DNA from: Adiantum capillus-veneris
Lineage: Eukaryota; Streptophyta; Polypodiopsida; Polypodiales; Pteridaceae
Direction of reading: 5' to 3'
DNA length: 64,000 nucleotides
Assembly: GCA_014529385.2 (NCBI GenBank)
Contig: CM043958.1
Span: 86,808,525-86,872,524 of the forward strand
Position 1 is the first letter of the stretch. Each line of letters opens with the position of its first letter. The notes under the pieces were generated by a model. It searched no databases and was not told the DNA's origin. It worked only from the letters and a program-made list of their open reading frames with translations. The position numbers and the translations under genes are program-made. Of the stretch, positions 1 through 11,692 are shown in pieces.

Positions 1-62
1 TAACAACTAGTCTTTAAACATCTGTGCCAAGTTCTCTAAGTAGCATTTCCATCTGTGCTACC

Positions 63-1436
63 TTACATGCTTTCCAAAATGTGAGCTATTTGAAAATGAA
101 ATTGTGAAAGAAAATTGGCCCACCTGATTTGTTTCTTGAAAATCTTAGTTTGTGTCAGAAAGTACTCGATACTTTGATGGTATGTTTGTATGATGAAAGA
201 TGTCCCTAGCAAGTAGTGCCTCCATGAATCTAATGAACATACCATCAAAGTACTTGATACTTTGATGGTATGTTCATATGATGAAATATGTCCCTAGCAA
301 GTAGTGCCTCCATGAATCTAATGCATGAAGAACTGCAAGTAGTTGTTTTTCATAGATCCCAAGTACTTTCTCTTGTGGTAGTCACAAATTTTCACGTGTC
401 CTTCTTGGAAAGGAGTGCCCCAATGCTGGACCTCAAAAGGCTTAGTAAAATCTAGTAAAACCAAATATTTATTTGGCATAAGTTTTTTTTAAAGCTCATT
501 AAAGGCATGATTTTCTTTGTAGTCCATTGATATTTGACCTTTTTTTTACATGACTCATGGAGTGGCTTGCCTATTATAGAGAATTTGTTTATGAATCCTC
601 TCAAGTAGGAGCACATGTCTATAAAGCTTCTTAGCTTTTGTAAGTTCTTTGATTTTGGCCACTCATTTATTACTAAGTTTGTCAGGATCCATGTAGATTC
701 GTTTTTAAGAGTTAATATGACCCAAGTATCTCATTTCATTGAGAAATAATTCACTTTTCTTTCCATTTACACATAGAGCATGTTAGCATGCAGCTCTTCA
801 AAAATCGTGTTGAAGTGCTCTTTGTGTTCTTCCAGAGTCTTGTAGTGGGTGATTAAAACATCAAATTATATTTGCATGTATGCTCTATGATTTCAAAAGA
901 GTCTTTCCATCAACCTATAAAAGCTATAGGAGCATTGGTAAGGCCAAAAGGCACTACCAAGAATTCATACAAACTAGATTGCATACAAAACATATTCTTG
1001 TATATGTCACTAGGCTCAATCCTTATTTGACGGTAGTCACTTTTAAGTTCAATTCTATTGATGTAGGAAGAATCTTGTACCTTATCAAATATGCCCTCTA
1101 TTTGAGAAACTAGAAATCAATTCTTTATTGTGCTCTTATTTATTGCACAATAGTCCACACACATATGCTAGGACCCATCTTTTTTTGCATTAAAAGCACA
1201 GATGAGAAAAAACGAGATGAAGTTGGACGTACCATTCCCTTTTCTAAAAGCTCACAAACTTGGGAGAGAATATCCTCTTGTTGAGCATGAGGGACATGAT
1301 AAGGAGGTCTATTAGGAGGAGCACTTCCAAGCACTAGCTCAATCTTCTGGTCAAAAAAGCAATCGCTATCTGATTGAAAGAAAGATGTGTGACTCATTAG
1401 AACATGATTTCCTTTATATATTCCATGGTGGTGCAA
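63..1436 (-). pseudogene. Chromovirus (Ty3/gypsy) pol remnant: RT to RNase H
   Basis: The minus strand reads RT first and RNase H last. At 1436-1140 it has the pre-RT and RT start (NRPPYHVPHAQQEDI, then LLEKGMVRPTSS and VLLMQKK). Near 960-920 it has a decayed FGLTNAP box. At 248-63 it has the RNase H end (WRHYLLGTSFIIQT, RWANFLSQFHFQIAHI). The same family is present at 3039-11410. Stops and shifts break the frame throughout, and gag, protease and integrase are absent on this side. The window edge cuts the element at the left. Family assignment is firm from the motifs; it cannot encode a working product. Confidence 0.85.
163..323. repeat. 73-bp direct duplication with 15-bp inverted spacer
   Basis: Bases 163-235 recur at 251-323 with a few substitutions. 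The 15-base spacer at 236-250 is the inverse of CTTTGATGGTATGTT found at 172-186 and again inside the second copy. The duplication lies in the decayed RNase H region and so arose after this copy lost function. Confidence 0.85.
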
Positions 1437-1668
1437 GAGGAGTCTTTGACAAAAGCCATATATGAGAAAAGGAAAAGCATTATTTATTTTTATATAGACA
1501 CATGTGATACCACAGGAATTGAACTTGCCTTCCTCTTAGTACTATGACTCATAGCTCTTCCCCTATGATGAAGGTTATTAGGATACTTAAATTCAACAAC
1601 CTTGTGATGATATCATGATACTTCTAAAATTACATTCTCATGAAGCAAGCCTTCTCACTCTTCTTATT

Positions 1669-3038
1669 TGTAATGGAAATGGCCTATGAACTTTGAGAAT
1701 AGCAGAATTAGGAGAATTAAAGAGATCATTTTTGTGAGACTACTTTGAGAACATATAGGGTGAACTTAATTGACAGTAGCAACATAATCATAGTACTTAA
1801 TTAACTTGGCATGATCAATAATTTTTCAAGAGAGAAAATTTAGAGAACTTGACAACAATTGAGGACCGGATTTATGTGGAGCCGGCGGTCCCCCCTTTGA
1901 TAGGCATTTGTATTATAGATTCTCCCATCAAGAGAGACTTGGTACAATACAATCTTTGAGTTTCTTGTGACCTAGGTGATGCAATGAAGATGGAAAGCTT
2001 CATGCATCATGAGCATAACATAAACTTTGTAAAAAGCATTAACTATCCCAAGGCCTCAAACACCTTCGAAGGTGGAGAGAGCTAGCGGGGAAGAGAAAGA
2101 AGAAACATTCAGAGGAGAAAGAAATAGTTCCTCACTTATCATCACTCTTATTGCTAGCATACATAATAGCATAGTAATGAAGATGGAGAAGATGGCAAGC
2201 TTAAGCATTGAAGCATGGCTCTTAGTTGGATTTGCATTCCATAGCCAAGAGTGTTGGTGTAGGTTCTCAACTTCTCTACTAGCTTGGAGAAGGAGATGGA
2301 GCTCTTGCACTTTGCACTTCACACAATGAGAGTGTGTGTGAGTGTGTGTGGGAGAGTATACCCCCCAAGAAAACCCCCTTCTTGCTTTGGTCGACACCCC
2401 CTTGTAGCTCATGCTTGAAGCTCATTGGACCCCTCCAGGCCTAGCCAATCACATGCAAGAGGCATATCAAGCAACAAGGGTAGGCTTGGGAGTTAATAAA
2501 TGCAAAAACGATTAATTTGACAGAGAGGAGTTGATAAATGCAAAAAAAATTAATTAAATCTACTAAATTATCATTGGACCCCTTGGGAGGCTAACCAATA
2601 GACTTTAGGCACACCATGAGGGCAACATGCGTAGGGGCTTGACATATGTCCTTGCTGCCTCTTGATGCTTGGGCTTACCTTGTGTGTGTGTGTGTGTGTG
2701 TTCTCTCTCATCCCCCTAGCTTAGAGCTTGCCCCCTCCCCCCTCCTTTGTAGGGATAGTGTTGACTTTTGGAACACAAGCACATTAGTCAGCAAGCACGA
2801 CAAAGCACCTCAAGCTTGGGTAGTGTTCCCACAAGCACCTCAAGCTCCCTAGTCGGCAAGCATGCCAAGCACCTCAAGCATCTTAGTCAGCAAGCACGAC
2901 AAGAACATCAAGCATCTTAGTCATCAAGCACCTCAAGCACATCAAGCATCTTAGTCAGCAAGCACGACAAGCACCTCAAGCATCTTAGTCAGCAAGCATG
3001 ACAAGCACCTCAAGCTATGGCCGGGTTTCCACCTCAAG
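1669..3038 (-). repeat. Chromovirus LTR, minus orientation, distal part
   Basis: On the minus strand this is the 3' part of an LTR ending ...CCATTACA at 1669. It is the reverse complement of large parts of the LTR at 3039-4659; for example the block near 1855-1935 matches 4400-4480. Its other part is 11411-11692; the two halves were separated by the insertion at 3039-11410. Bases 2790-3010 hold a degenerate array of roughly 35-base units built on caagcacctcaagcatct, and 2679-2700 is a (GT)n run. Chromodomain and polypurine sequence lie on the minus-strand upstream side at 11693-12280, so this was a 3' LTR. Confidence 0.8.
3034..3038. repeat. Target-site duplication TCAAG (left copy)
   Basis: TCAAG sits directly before the 5' LTR and is repeated at 11411-11415 directly after the 3' LTR. 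Removing 3039-11410 plus one copy restores a continuous LTR of the host element (acctcaagcacatcc). Confidence 0.9.
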
Positions 3039-4659
3039 TGTCATTAAATATCTAATATCTAACCAACCCAAATGATATTCTCATATTAAACTGATCATTT
3101 AATATGGGATAATAAACGGGAATAAGGGTTATAATATAGACATGTGCTTACGGATCTATCTCAACACGGGGCCAATGGTAAAGGGGCCCAAATGAGAGAT
3201 GGTATGTCAAAGAGCAAGGTCAACTAATGAAGCTTAAAAGACCTTAGGGTTAGCTTCATTAAAGACCTCCAATGGTTAGTGTTAAAAGTCCTTTGACCTC
3301 AAGCAAGCTAGGGCTGAGCTTGAGGTGGGAACACTACCTAAAATTAAGCAAGCTAGGGCTGTGCTTGAGGTGGGAACCCGACCTAAACTTAAGCAAGCTA
3401 GGGCTGTGCTTGAGGTGGGAACCCGATCTAAACTTAAACAAGCTACGGTTGTGCTTGAGGTTGGAACTCTACCTAAGATGCTTGTCATGCTTGATGACTA
3501 AGGTACTTGAGGTACTTGTCACATTTAATGAGGAAGTTGCTTGAGAAGCTTCCTATGCATGGGGGGTAAGATGCTTAAGTAAAAAAGAGAACCTTCACAC
3601 TTAATGAGGGAGTTGCTTGAGAACTTCCTATGCATAAAAATCTCAAAGTTAGGGGAATTCTAAAAGAGCACATGGGACACATGTCACACTCTCACTAAGC
3701 TTAACCACATGGTGTGCTTGAATGCTATTGGTTGGGCTAAAGAGGGGTCCAATGAGCTTCTACTTCCATCAACAAATATCTAGATATTTTCAAACTCTCT
3801 CTCTCTAAGGGGTAAGGAGGACACTTGTCAAAAGACTAAACATGTGCTTGACTGCATGTGGCATGTGATTGGCTAAGGGGAGAGGAGTCCAATGAGCTTG
3901 GAACATGTAGAAATTTCACCCAAAGCAAGGAAGGGGGGTGCTACGGGGATATAATCGACACACACACTCATTTGCAAGACCACTCTCACTTGGGGAAAGT
4001 TGAGGAACACCACCTCCTTCTCCAAGCTTGTGATAGTGAAAGCCTACACCAACACTCTTGGCTATGGAATGCAAATCCAACCAAGAGTCATGCTTTAATG
4101 CTTAAGCTTGCCATCTTCTCCATCTTCATTACTATGCTATTATGTATGCTAGCAAGAAGAGTAATAATAAGTGAGGAACTATTTCTTTCTCCTATGGAAT
4201 GTCTCTTCTTCCTCTTCCCTATCCTCATTCCCCGCTAGCTCTCTCCACCTTCGAAGGTGTTTGAGGCCTTGGGCTCAAGGCTTGGGATAGTTAATTCTTT
4301 CTACAAGTTTATGTTATGCTTGTGATGCATGAAGCTTTCCATCTTCATTGCATCACGTAGGTCACAAGGAACACAAAGATTGTATTGTACCAAGTCTCTC
4401 TTGATGGGAGAAACTATAATACAAATGCCTATTGGAGGGGGGACCGGCTCCATATGAATCCGGTCCTCAACTATTTTCATGTTCTCTAAACTCTCTCTCT
4501 TGCAAAAGTATTGTTCATGCCAAGTTAATTAAGTACCATGTTTATGTTGCTACCATCAATTATGTTCACTCGCTATGCTCACAAAGTAATATCTTGAAAG
4601 TGCTTCACCTAATTTCCTAATTCCGCTACTCTCAAAGTTCATAGGCCATTTCCATTACA
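3039..4659 (+). repeat. 5' LTR of the plus-strand chromovirus
   Basis: This 1,621-bp LTR matches 9836-11410 over its whole length. The main difference is one extra 45-base minisatellite unit near 3300-3477. It ends at CATTACA, followed by one base and the primer site. Open frames inside it (for example 3272-3544) result from the 45-base repeat being a multiple of three and are not taken as genes. Confidence 0.92.
3300..3477 (+). repeat. 45-bp minisatellite in the LTR, 4 units
   Basis: Four head-to-tail units of about 45 bases share the core aagcaagctagggctgtgct and then gaggtgggaac. The 3' LTR has only three units (about 10097-10231). The unit number therefore changed after insertion or during reverse transcription. 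Confidence 0.88.
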
Positions 4660-4660
4660 T

Positions 4661-4672
4661 TGGTATCAGAGC
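4661..4672 (+). other. Primer binding site, initiator-Met tRNA
   Basis: TGGTATCAGAGC is complementary to the 3' end of plant initiator-Met tRNA. It lies one base after the LTR end. Confidence 0.92.
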
Positions 4673-5073
4673 ATTTGGTTTCTCTTTTCTTGCTTGAGAA
4701 GAGAGGTCCTTAAGTAGCCTATTAATGGTTGTTTTTGTTAATTATATTAGGGTAAGGGGGTATGGGATCTAGTATCGGTTTTGTTGAGCCCACTATGTGA
4801 GATATGGTGCACACCTCGGGAACTTTGGTCTTAATAATGGAGTCTTTTTAGACTTGCCTATGGCTTTACCATTATTGAACCATAAGAAGTCCGAAAGGAG
4901 CTATCCCTTGGCAACTTTGCTATGTTAGACTCACTCCACTACTCTGTATAATTAACCAATTCAAGCCATGGGTGTAGATACTTAAGTGCCTATTTTCAAA
5001 GGCTAAGAAGAGTAGCAACTAAGGTTTTGAATTGCCAAAGCATACACTAAGTAAACACATAAGTTCAATTAAC
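4673..5073 (+). other. Untranslated leader of the chromovirus
   Basis: This is about 400 bases between the primer site and the first gag ATG. I see no ORF or repeat in it. Confidence 0.6.
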
Positions 5074-6525
5074 ATGACTGACAATAACAAAGAGGGTATA
5101 ATGAACATTAATATCTTTGATTTTGCACATGAAGGTGCTAATGATGATGCCCCCATGTTTGTTAATTATCTTGTTACTAGGTTGCAACAAGCTATGGGCA
5201 ACCCCTCTTTGCAAGCCGAAGTTACTCAACAACTTCGTGCTTATGGGATTTCCTTTCCTCTCAAAGAGGAGAGAGAGCTTAGGAGGCCTCTTGGTGAGAC
5301 CCCCAAAAGAAGACTCTCTTCCATACGAGAGGAGGAATCCAAAGAACGAGAAATTAATGACTCCCTAGGTTCCTCAAAAGATGTGGCTCCATGAAGATGG
5401 CATTCTAGAAGATTGTAAACTCCTCCCAAGAGGAAACGGTTAACCCATAGTCCTTCTCCTCGTCACTCCAAAAGGGAAGAGAGGAAACAAAGGAAGAAAA
5501 GGGCAAGAAAGAGGTCACCCTCTTCTCCTTCTTCTTCACCTTCCTCCTCTACTGATGAAAGCTATGGCTATTCTCCTAGAGAATACAAGAGGGGAGGACA
5601 TCGCAAATCTTACCCTGCATGGCGAAGGTCACAAAAGTTAAAGAAGTTCAAAGAGGGAGGAAAGAGTATCTCTTTTCTCACCTATGATCGCACCTTTGGT
5701 GCTACCGACAAAGTATTGGCCTTCATCCAACAATTTGACGCGGCCTTTGGAGACGAGGGCTTCACTAAGTCCTCGAAGCTACACCATGTAGCTATGCACT
5801 TCCAAAAATCGTCTCATCAATGGTGGGCTAGCCTTCGTGGCAATGGCGAAGCCCCAAAGATATGGAAAACTCTACGAGTTTCCATCATGAAGCAATTCCT
5901 TGCAAGTGATGCAAAGGACAAAGTGCTTACCTTATGGTGAAGTTTAAAGCTTCTCTCTCATGAGTCTATCCACAAATATGTGGACAAGTTTTGGGATTTA
6001 CATCTCAAGACTACTATCCTTCAAAAGATAGACTTTGCCGTGCAAAAGAAAAAATCCTTTGTGGGATTACCCAAAGAGATGGCCGAGTATGTCAACTCTC
6101 AACGACCTGGTTCTATCACCAAGGTAATCCACCACACCATGTTTGCTTCGCGCATCAATTTCCAACAAGGGTCTAGATGGAATGTCAAACCCATGGAAAA
6201 TAAAGACAAAAGTGATGCCAAGGGAAAATCCAATGTTCAAAATTCTTCCCAAGTCCATTCCAACAACAACAAAAACAATCGGTCCAAGGAGAAGGGAGTT
6301 TACAAAGGTAACTATAAACTCTCTTGTAAAGAGCTAGAAGCTTTTCGTAAGGACCACAAATGTTTTAAGTGTGGGGAGAAAGGCCATGGTTATCGTCCTT
6401 ACCCCAAGAGAATTGCCCGCAATGAGACTCCTAGAGCCTCTATGTTTGAAGCTCCAAAAAGAGGATGCTCATTGCCAAGGATTTCTCCTTTCCTATGCTT
6501 GGGGAAAGATGCAAGAGTATGATTC
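5074..6525 (+). pseudogene. Chromovirus gag (broken)
   Basis: The likely start is ATG 5074 (MTDNNKEG). The first block ends at 5394. A capsid-like block follows at 5716-5940 (FIQQFDAAFGDEGF, HQWWASLRG) and continues after a stop at 5980-6522 (KYVDKFWDLHLKTTILQKID). The C-terminal zinc knuckle reads CFKCGEKGHGYRPYP. The fourth ligand, normally Cys, is Tyr. At least one stop and several frame changes separate the blocks. A homologous gag fragment in the opposite orientation lies at 12810-13065. Confidence 0.85.
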
Positions 6526-6960
6526 CTTTATTTTGTTTGACCCTGGTTCAACTCACAACTTCATATCCACGGAGTTGACCACTAAGCTAGGCATACAAGC
6601 CCACGGGATGGGAGATACATTGAAAGCCAATGGAGCTAGATCAAGGGACAAGACGTCTCAGTTACTTCCTTAATTGGAAAATTAAGGCTTCATGTCCAAA
6701 GCTTTGTGGACAAAAATGATTTCTTCATCTTCCCTCTCAAACATGAGAATGTTATCATCGGGGCACCATGGTTTAACCGCATGGCTTCCAACATGAAGCT
6801 CCTTGAAAGGAGAATCTACTTCACCTACTACAGGGAAAAGAGCATGTACATAGATGCTAATGAGTTGGGGAACACCATATCCTTGCAATAAAGGGAATTA
6901 GAGTTGTCTAATTTTCTAAATGAGTTCTTAGATGTTTTCATTGATGACATCCCTAGTGAG
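6526..6960 (+). pseudogene. Chromovirus aspartic protease region (broken)
   Basis: FILFDPGSTHNFIS at about 6530-6570 is the retropepsin active-site segment, with Pro where Ser or Thr is usual (D-P-G instead of D-S/T-G). After a stop near 6673 the frame resumes with VIIGAPWF, matching the family's IIG.pWf segment, and ends at 6891. The missing Ser/Thr and the stop make an active protease unlikely. Confidence 0.8.
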
Positions 6961-7099
6961 CTATCTCTAAAATGAGTGATGATGACCATGCAATTGAGCT
7001 CCTATCAAGAAGCTCACCGCCTAACAAGCCTCCTTATCGAGTTTCACAAGCTCAACAAGAGGAGATCCTGAGACAAGTGCATGAATTCGTTAAAAAAAA

Positions 7100-7134
<35 letters not shown>

Positions 7135-7560
7135 ATCGTGAGGGCTAGCTCCTCTCCATTTTGTTCACCATTGCTTTTAGTGCAAAAGAAAGACGACACA
7201 TATCACATGTATGTCGACTATACAACACTAAATAAGATCACTATCAAAAATATATTTCTTGTGCCACATGTAGAAAATCTATTTGATCATTTACAAGTTT
7301 TGGCCTGACAAATGCCCCAGACACATTTAAACTCATGATGGACAAAAATCTTCAGGTCATCCAAATTCTCTTGAAGAGTACAAGCAACACCTCCAGGTAA
7401 CCTTTCAAGTTGGAGAGAGAATAAGCTTTTCATTAATCAAAAGAAAGGTGTATTTTTTTCTACAGGATATTCAATACTTAGGTCACATTATCTCTAAAGA
7501 TGGCACCCATATGGATGCAACAAATAGAGGTAATAAAAAGATGGCCTAACCCAAGGAATC
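6961..7560 (+). pseudogene. Chromovirus reverse transcriptase (broken, poly-G expanded)
   Basis: The pre-RT segment PPNKPPYRVSQAQQEEI is followed by a homopolymer expansion and then ASSSPFCSPLLLVQKKD and YHMYVDYTTLNKITIKN. A short FGLTNAP-type box follows near 7300-7330. The catalytic YxDD segment is missing. A piece of the RT connection (IQYLGHIISKDG) is seen near 7470-7510. The domain is deleted and shifted. Confidence 0.82.
7092..7133 (+). repeat. A8-G34 homopolymer inside the RT reading frame
   Basis: Eight A (7092-7099) are followed by 34 consecutive G (7100-7133). In relatives this spot encodes the short Lys-Gly stretch of LLEKGMVR. The tract probably expanded from a GGGG run. Its exact length may be unreliable, as long G runs are hard to sequence. 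Confidence 0.85.
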
Positions 7561-8100
7561 TACAAGAGGTACGAAGCTTTGTAGGTATGTGTGCCCATTA
7601 CATGACTTAACAAAAAAGAACGTTAAGTATTCATGGACTGCAAACGTGCAAGAATCCTTTGAAGAAGCTTAAGGAGAATCTTATCTCTCAATGTGTGATC
7701 ACACTGTTAGATCTCTCAAAGCAATTTGAGGTCCAATGTAATACTTGTGGTAATTGCCTTGGAGCTATTTTGCTTCAAGAAGGGCATGCCATAGCATATG
7801 AGAGTCAAAGACTCAACTTTGATAAGTGAGTATTGGGCAAATACAAAAAAGAGCTACTAGCTATTCTATATGCCCTAAACACGTGGAAACACTGTCTATT
7901 GGGGACTCCATTCATCCTACGAATGGATCACAAAGCCTCAAGAACTTCATGACGCAAACCAAGCTCTCCGACAAACAAATGAGGTGGGGAAATTTTATTT
8001 TGCAATTTAAATTTCATATCGCTCACATTGTTGGCAAGCACAATCAAGTGGTCAATGCACTTTCACAACGACCAAGGGTAAATGTGGTGTCTATAGCAAC
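7561..8100 (+). pseudogene. Chromovirus RNase H (broken)
   Basis: Pieces of the Ty3-type RNase H domain are visible in changing frames. The most readable part is at 7930-8090 (FMTQTKLSDKQMRW, FILQFKFHIAHIVGKHNQVV). It corresponds to the 63-248 fragment on the minus strand. Confidence 0.8.
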
Positions 8101-9480
8101 TCACAATGATCTATCTTTTATGATGGATGAGTATGCTACTGACCAAGACTTTAAGTATATAATTACAGCCTTTGCAATAGGGAAGAAACAAGAACCATGC
8201 ACCCTGAAGGATGGTTATCTTCCAAACGGCAATAGGCTATGTGTTAATCACCCATACAATACGAAAGTCATGTATGAATCCCATACTTCTCCTTATGCGG
8301 GGCAAAGAGGGATTCCATAGTCTATTCTTTGAGAAGTAGAAATGTATTTTTGTTGGTCTACCATGAAAACTAAACATACAAGAGTATGTTTCACAATGCG
8401 TGGTATACCAAAAGTTGAAAATTGATCGAGGGAAGCAACTTGGATTGTTTCAGTCGACATGCTTAACAAGAAAACACACTCTATGCTTGTCAAAAAGACT
8501 ATTAAGGCACATCAAATGGAGAAACCCTCTTCAGATCTCAAATTTTCAAGCATCATGGATTTCCAACATCCATAGTGTCGAACAAAGATCCTAGAATGAC
8601 CAGTAAGTTCTAGAAGGGTCTTCTTTGAGAATCTAGGAAGTAGATTAAATTTCTCTTTCGGCCTATCATCCACAAACGGATGACCAAAGCAAAATAACTA
8701 ATCTAATGATTCTTGATATACTAAAAGCCTATGTCATGGAAGTAGATCAATGTTCTCAATGATAGAAGTACCTACATCTTATAGAGTATGCACACAATGA
8801 TATTGTACATACTTCTATGGGGAAAGTACCTTTTGAGGTTAAAGAAGGAAGATCCAAAAGTCCCTTACTACTTAAAGTACATGGGAAGATCTTTGCTGCT
8901 GATGAATACAGCCGAGACCTACAAGAATCTTTTTTCAAACATTAAAGGGGCTATATACATCTCACAAGAAAGGAAAAAAGGGTTGCTGCTAATAAGCACA
9001 GAAGAGTCTTAGCCTTTAAGGAAAATGATTGGGTCTTGCTAAAGTTCCTCAAGGCTCATTTGAGGCATACTACGGGCAAGAGTTCTACGGACCACCAAGA
9101 GTATGATGCTAAACTAGCAAAAATATACTATGGTCCTAAAAATTCTTAAGCCAGTCGAGGAGATGGCTTATCAATTGACGTTGCCAAACCATTGGTTCAT
9201 GCACAATGTTTTCCATGAGAACCTACATAAGCCTTACAAAGGAGCACCATCAAAAGAAGCAATAGTTACAGACCCTCCAAAAATCGAAGATCAAGAAGAA
9301 GTACTTCAATCTATGTCCATCCTATGACATGAAGACAAGGTATTAAGAAACGGTAAGATTATCTGATGATATCTTATAAAGTTAAAGAATTATCCTTTTT
9401 AAGATCCTAAATGGATACAAGGAACCTAGCTTAAGGATAATATGAACCTTGTGAATGCTTACAATGCTGCATTAGAGTAA
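8101..9480 (+). pseudogene. Chromovirus integrase and chromodomain (broken)
   Basis: The N-terminal zinc-binding region begins around 8230 (HPYNTKVMYESHTSPYAGQ). The core from about 8330 to 9000 is heavily decayed. The C-terminal part at 9130-9327 reads VEEMAYQLTLPNHW and VFHENLHKPYKG. The chromodomain-like tail after 9327 (HEDKVL, NLVNAYNAALE to 9480) matches the better-kept minus-strand tail at 12231-12049. Chromodomains are typical of chromovirus integrases. No active product is possible. Confidence 0.8.
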
Positions 9481-9821
9481 GCATATGAAAATGCATTTTA
9501 AATGAAAAATGTTTTTGTCTTATAAAACTAGTTCTCTTTTTATTGTGCACAAATTTAAGAAGTATGCATGCTTAAAATCATGTTTGGGATGACGAAGACT
9601 CTCAAACACCATGTAGAATTTGTCACTCTACTTGGGAGGATGAAATGGACTAAAGAGCAGACATGCTTGCGGCAGCTATGTCTCCCGAGCCCCAAATGGA
9701 TTAGTCATCCATCTTGGAATGATGTCGTAGGGTAAAAAGGGATCCTCTACCCGCTAAGACAAATTGACTGATGACTATGACTTTATCTCTTTTACCTCAT
9801 AGTCGAGGACGACTATGATTT

Positions 9822-9835
9822 CAAGAGAGAGGTAA
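9822..9835 (+). other. Polypurine tract before the 3' LTR
   Basis: CAAGAGAGAGGTAA directly precedes the LTR start TGTCATTA. The inverse of the same sequence marks the LTR edge at 11693. Confidence 0.75.
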
Positions 9836-11410
9836 TGTCATTATATATTTAATATCTAACCAACCCAAATGATATTCTCATATTAAACTGATCATTTAAT
9901 ATGGGATAATAAATGGGAACAAGGGTTAGAATATAGACACGTGCTTACGGATATATCTCAACACGGGGCCAATTGTAAAGGGGCCCAAATGAGAGATGGT
10001 TTGTCAAAGAGCAAGGTTAACTAATAAAGCTTAAAAGACCTTAGGGTTAGCTTCATTAAAGACCTCCAATGGTTAGTATTAAAAGTCCTTTGACCTTAAG
10101 CAAGCTAGGGCTGAACTGGAGCTGGGAACCCGACCTAAACTTAAGCAAGCTAGGGCTGTGCTTGAGGTGGGAACCCGACCTAAACTTAAACAAGCTACAA
10201 TTGTGCTTGAGGTGGGAACTCCACCTAAGGTGCTTGTCATGCTTGATGACTAAGGTACTTGAGGTACTTGTCACATTTAATGAGGAAGTTGCTTGAGAAG
10301 CTTCCTATGCATGGGGGGTAAGATGCTTGAGTCAAAAAGAGAACCTACACACTTAATGAGGGAGTTGCTTGAGAACTTCCTATGCATAAAAATCTTAAAG
10401 TTAGGGGAATTCTAAAAGAGCACATGGGACACATGTCACACTCTCACTAAGCTTAACCACATGGTGTGCTTGAATGCTATTGGTTGGGCTAAAGAGGGGT
10501 CCAATGAGCTTCTACTTCCATCAACAAATATCTAGATATTTTCATGCTCTCTCTCTTTAAGGGGTAAGGAGGACACTTGTCAAAAGACTAGACATGTGCT
10601 TGACTACATGCGGCATGTGATTGGCTAAGGGGAGAGGGGTCCAATGAGCTTGCAACATGTAGAAATTTCACCCAAAGCAAGGAAGGGGGGTGCTACGGGG
10701 ATATAATCGACACACACACTCATTTGCAAGAACGCTCTCACTTGGGGAAAGTTGAGGAACACCACCTCCTTCTCCAAGCTTGTGATAGTGAAAGCCTACA
10801 CCAACACTCTTGGCTATGGAATGCAAATCCAACCAAGAGTCATGCTTTAATGCTTAAGATTGCCATCTTTTCCATCTTCAGTACTATGCTATTATGTATG
10901 CTAGCAAGAAGAGTAATAATAAGTGAGGAACTATTTCTTTCTCCTATGGAATGTCTCTTCTTCCTCTTCCCTATCCTCATTCCCCGCTAGCTCTCTCCAC
11001 CTTCGAAGGTGTTTGAGGCCTTGGGCTCAAGGCTTGGGATAGTTAATTCTTTCTACAAGTTTATGTTATGCTTGTGATGCATGAAGCTTTCCATCTTCAT
11101 TGCATCACGTAGGTCACAAGGAACACAAAGATTGTATTGTACCAAGTCTCTCTTGATGGGAGAAACTATAATACAAATGCCTATTGGAGGGGGGACCAGC
11201 TCCATATGAATCCGGTCCTCAACTATTGTCATGTTCTCTAAACTCTCTCTCTTGCAAAAGTATTGTTCATGCCAAGTTAACTGAGTACCATGTTTATGTT
11301 GCTACCATCAATTAAGTTCACTTGCTATGCTCACAAAGTAATCTCTCGAAAGTGCTTCATCTAATTTACTAATTTCACTACTCTCAAAGTTCATAGCCAT
11401 TTCCATTACA
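9836..11410 (+). repeat. 3' LTR of the plus-strand chromovirus
   Basis: This 1,575-bp LTR is the partner of 3039-4659, with three instead of four 45-base units and scattered substitutions. It is followed by the target duplication TCAAG. Confidence 0.92.
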
Positions 11411-11692
11411 TCAAGCACATCCCCAGCTTACTTAAGGTCAAAGGACTTTTAACACTAACCTTTGGATGTCTTCAATGAAGCTAACCCTAAGGTGTTTAAG
11501 CTCCATTGGCCAGCCTTGATCTTTGACAAACCATCTCTCATTTGGACCCCTTTACCATTGGCCCCGTGTTGAGATAGATTTGTAAGCACATGCCTATATT
11601 CTAACCCTTGTTCCCGTTTATTCTCTCACGTTATATAATCAGTTTAATATGAGAAAATCATTTGGGTTGGTGAGATATTAGATTTTATGACA
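11411..11692 (-). repeat. Chromovirus LTR, minus orientation, proximal part
   Basis: On the minus strand this begins TGTCATAAAATC at 11692. It continues, after removal of 3039-11410, into 3038-1669. It is the reverse complement of the LTR region near 3050-3300. Confidence 0.82.

Larger units (their letters stand above)
3039..11410 (+). mobile_element. Full-length decayed chromovirus (Ty3/gypsy), plus strand
   Basis: The element is 8,372 bp with two LTRs (3039-4659 and 9836-11410), both starting TGTCATTA and ending CATTACA. It has an initiator-Met tRNA primer site, a purine tract before the 3' LTR and a perfect 5-bp target duplication. The internal order is gag, protease, RT, RNase H, integrase, chromodomain, as in plant chromoviruses. 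All coding parts carry stops or shifts, so it is non-autonomous now. It inserted into the LTR of a relative lying in the opposite orientation. Confidence 0.92.

Noticed and set aside
3300-3477. Regularly spaced repeats resembling a CRISPR array
   Set aside because: The units abut without unique spacers, the DNA is a plant retrotransposon LTR, and no cas genes exist.
3272-3544. Repetitive 90-codon open frame (SKLGLCLRWEP repeats)
   Set aside because: The frame is open only because the LTR minisatellite unit is 45 bases. It lies inside an LTR, and the antisense strand is open for the same reason.
6682-6710. Programmed frameshift between gag-protease blocks of the chromovirus
   Set aside because: The whole element is riddled with stops and shifts. 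Decay explains the frame changes, and no slippery site with downstream structure is evident.
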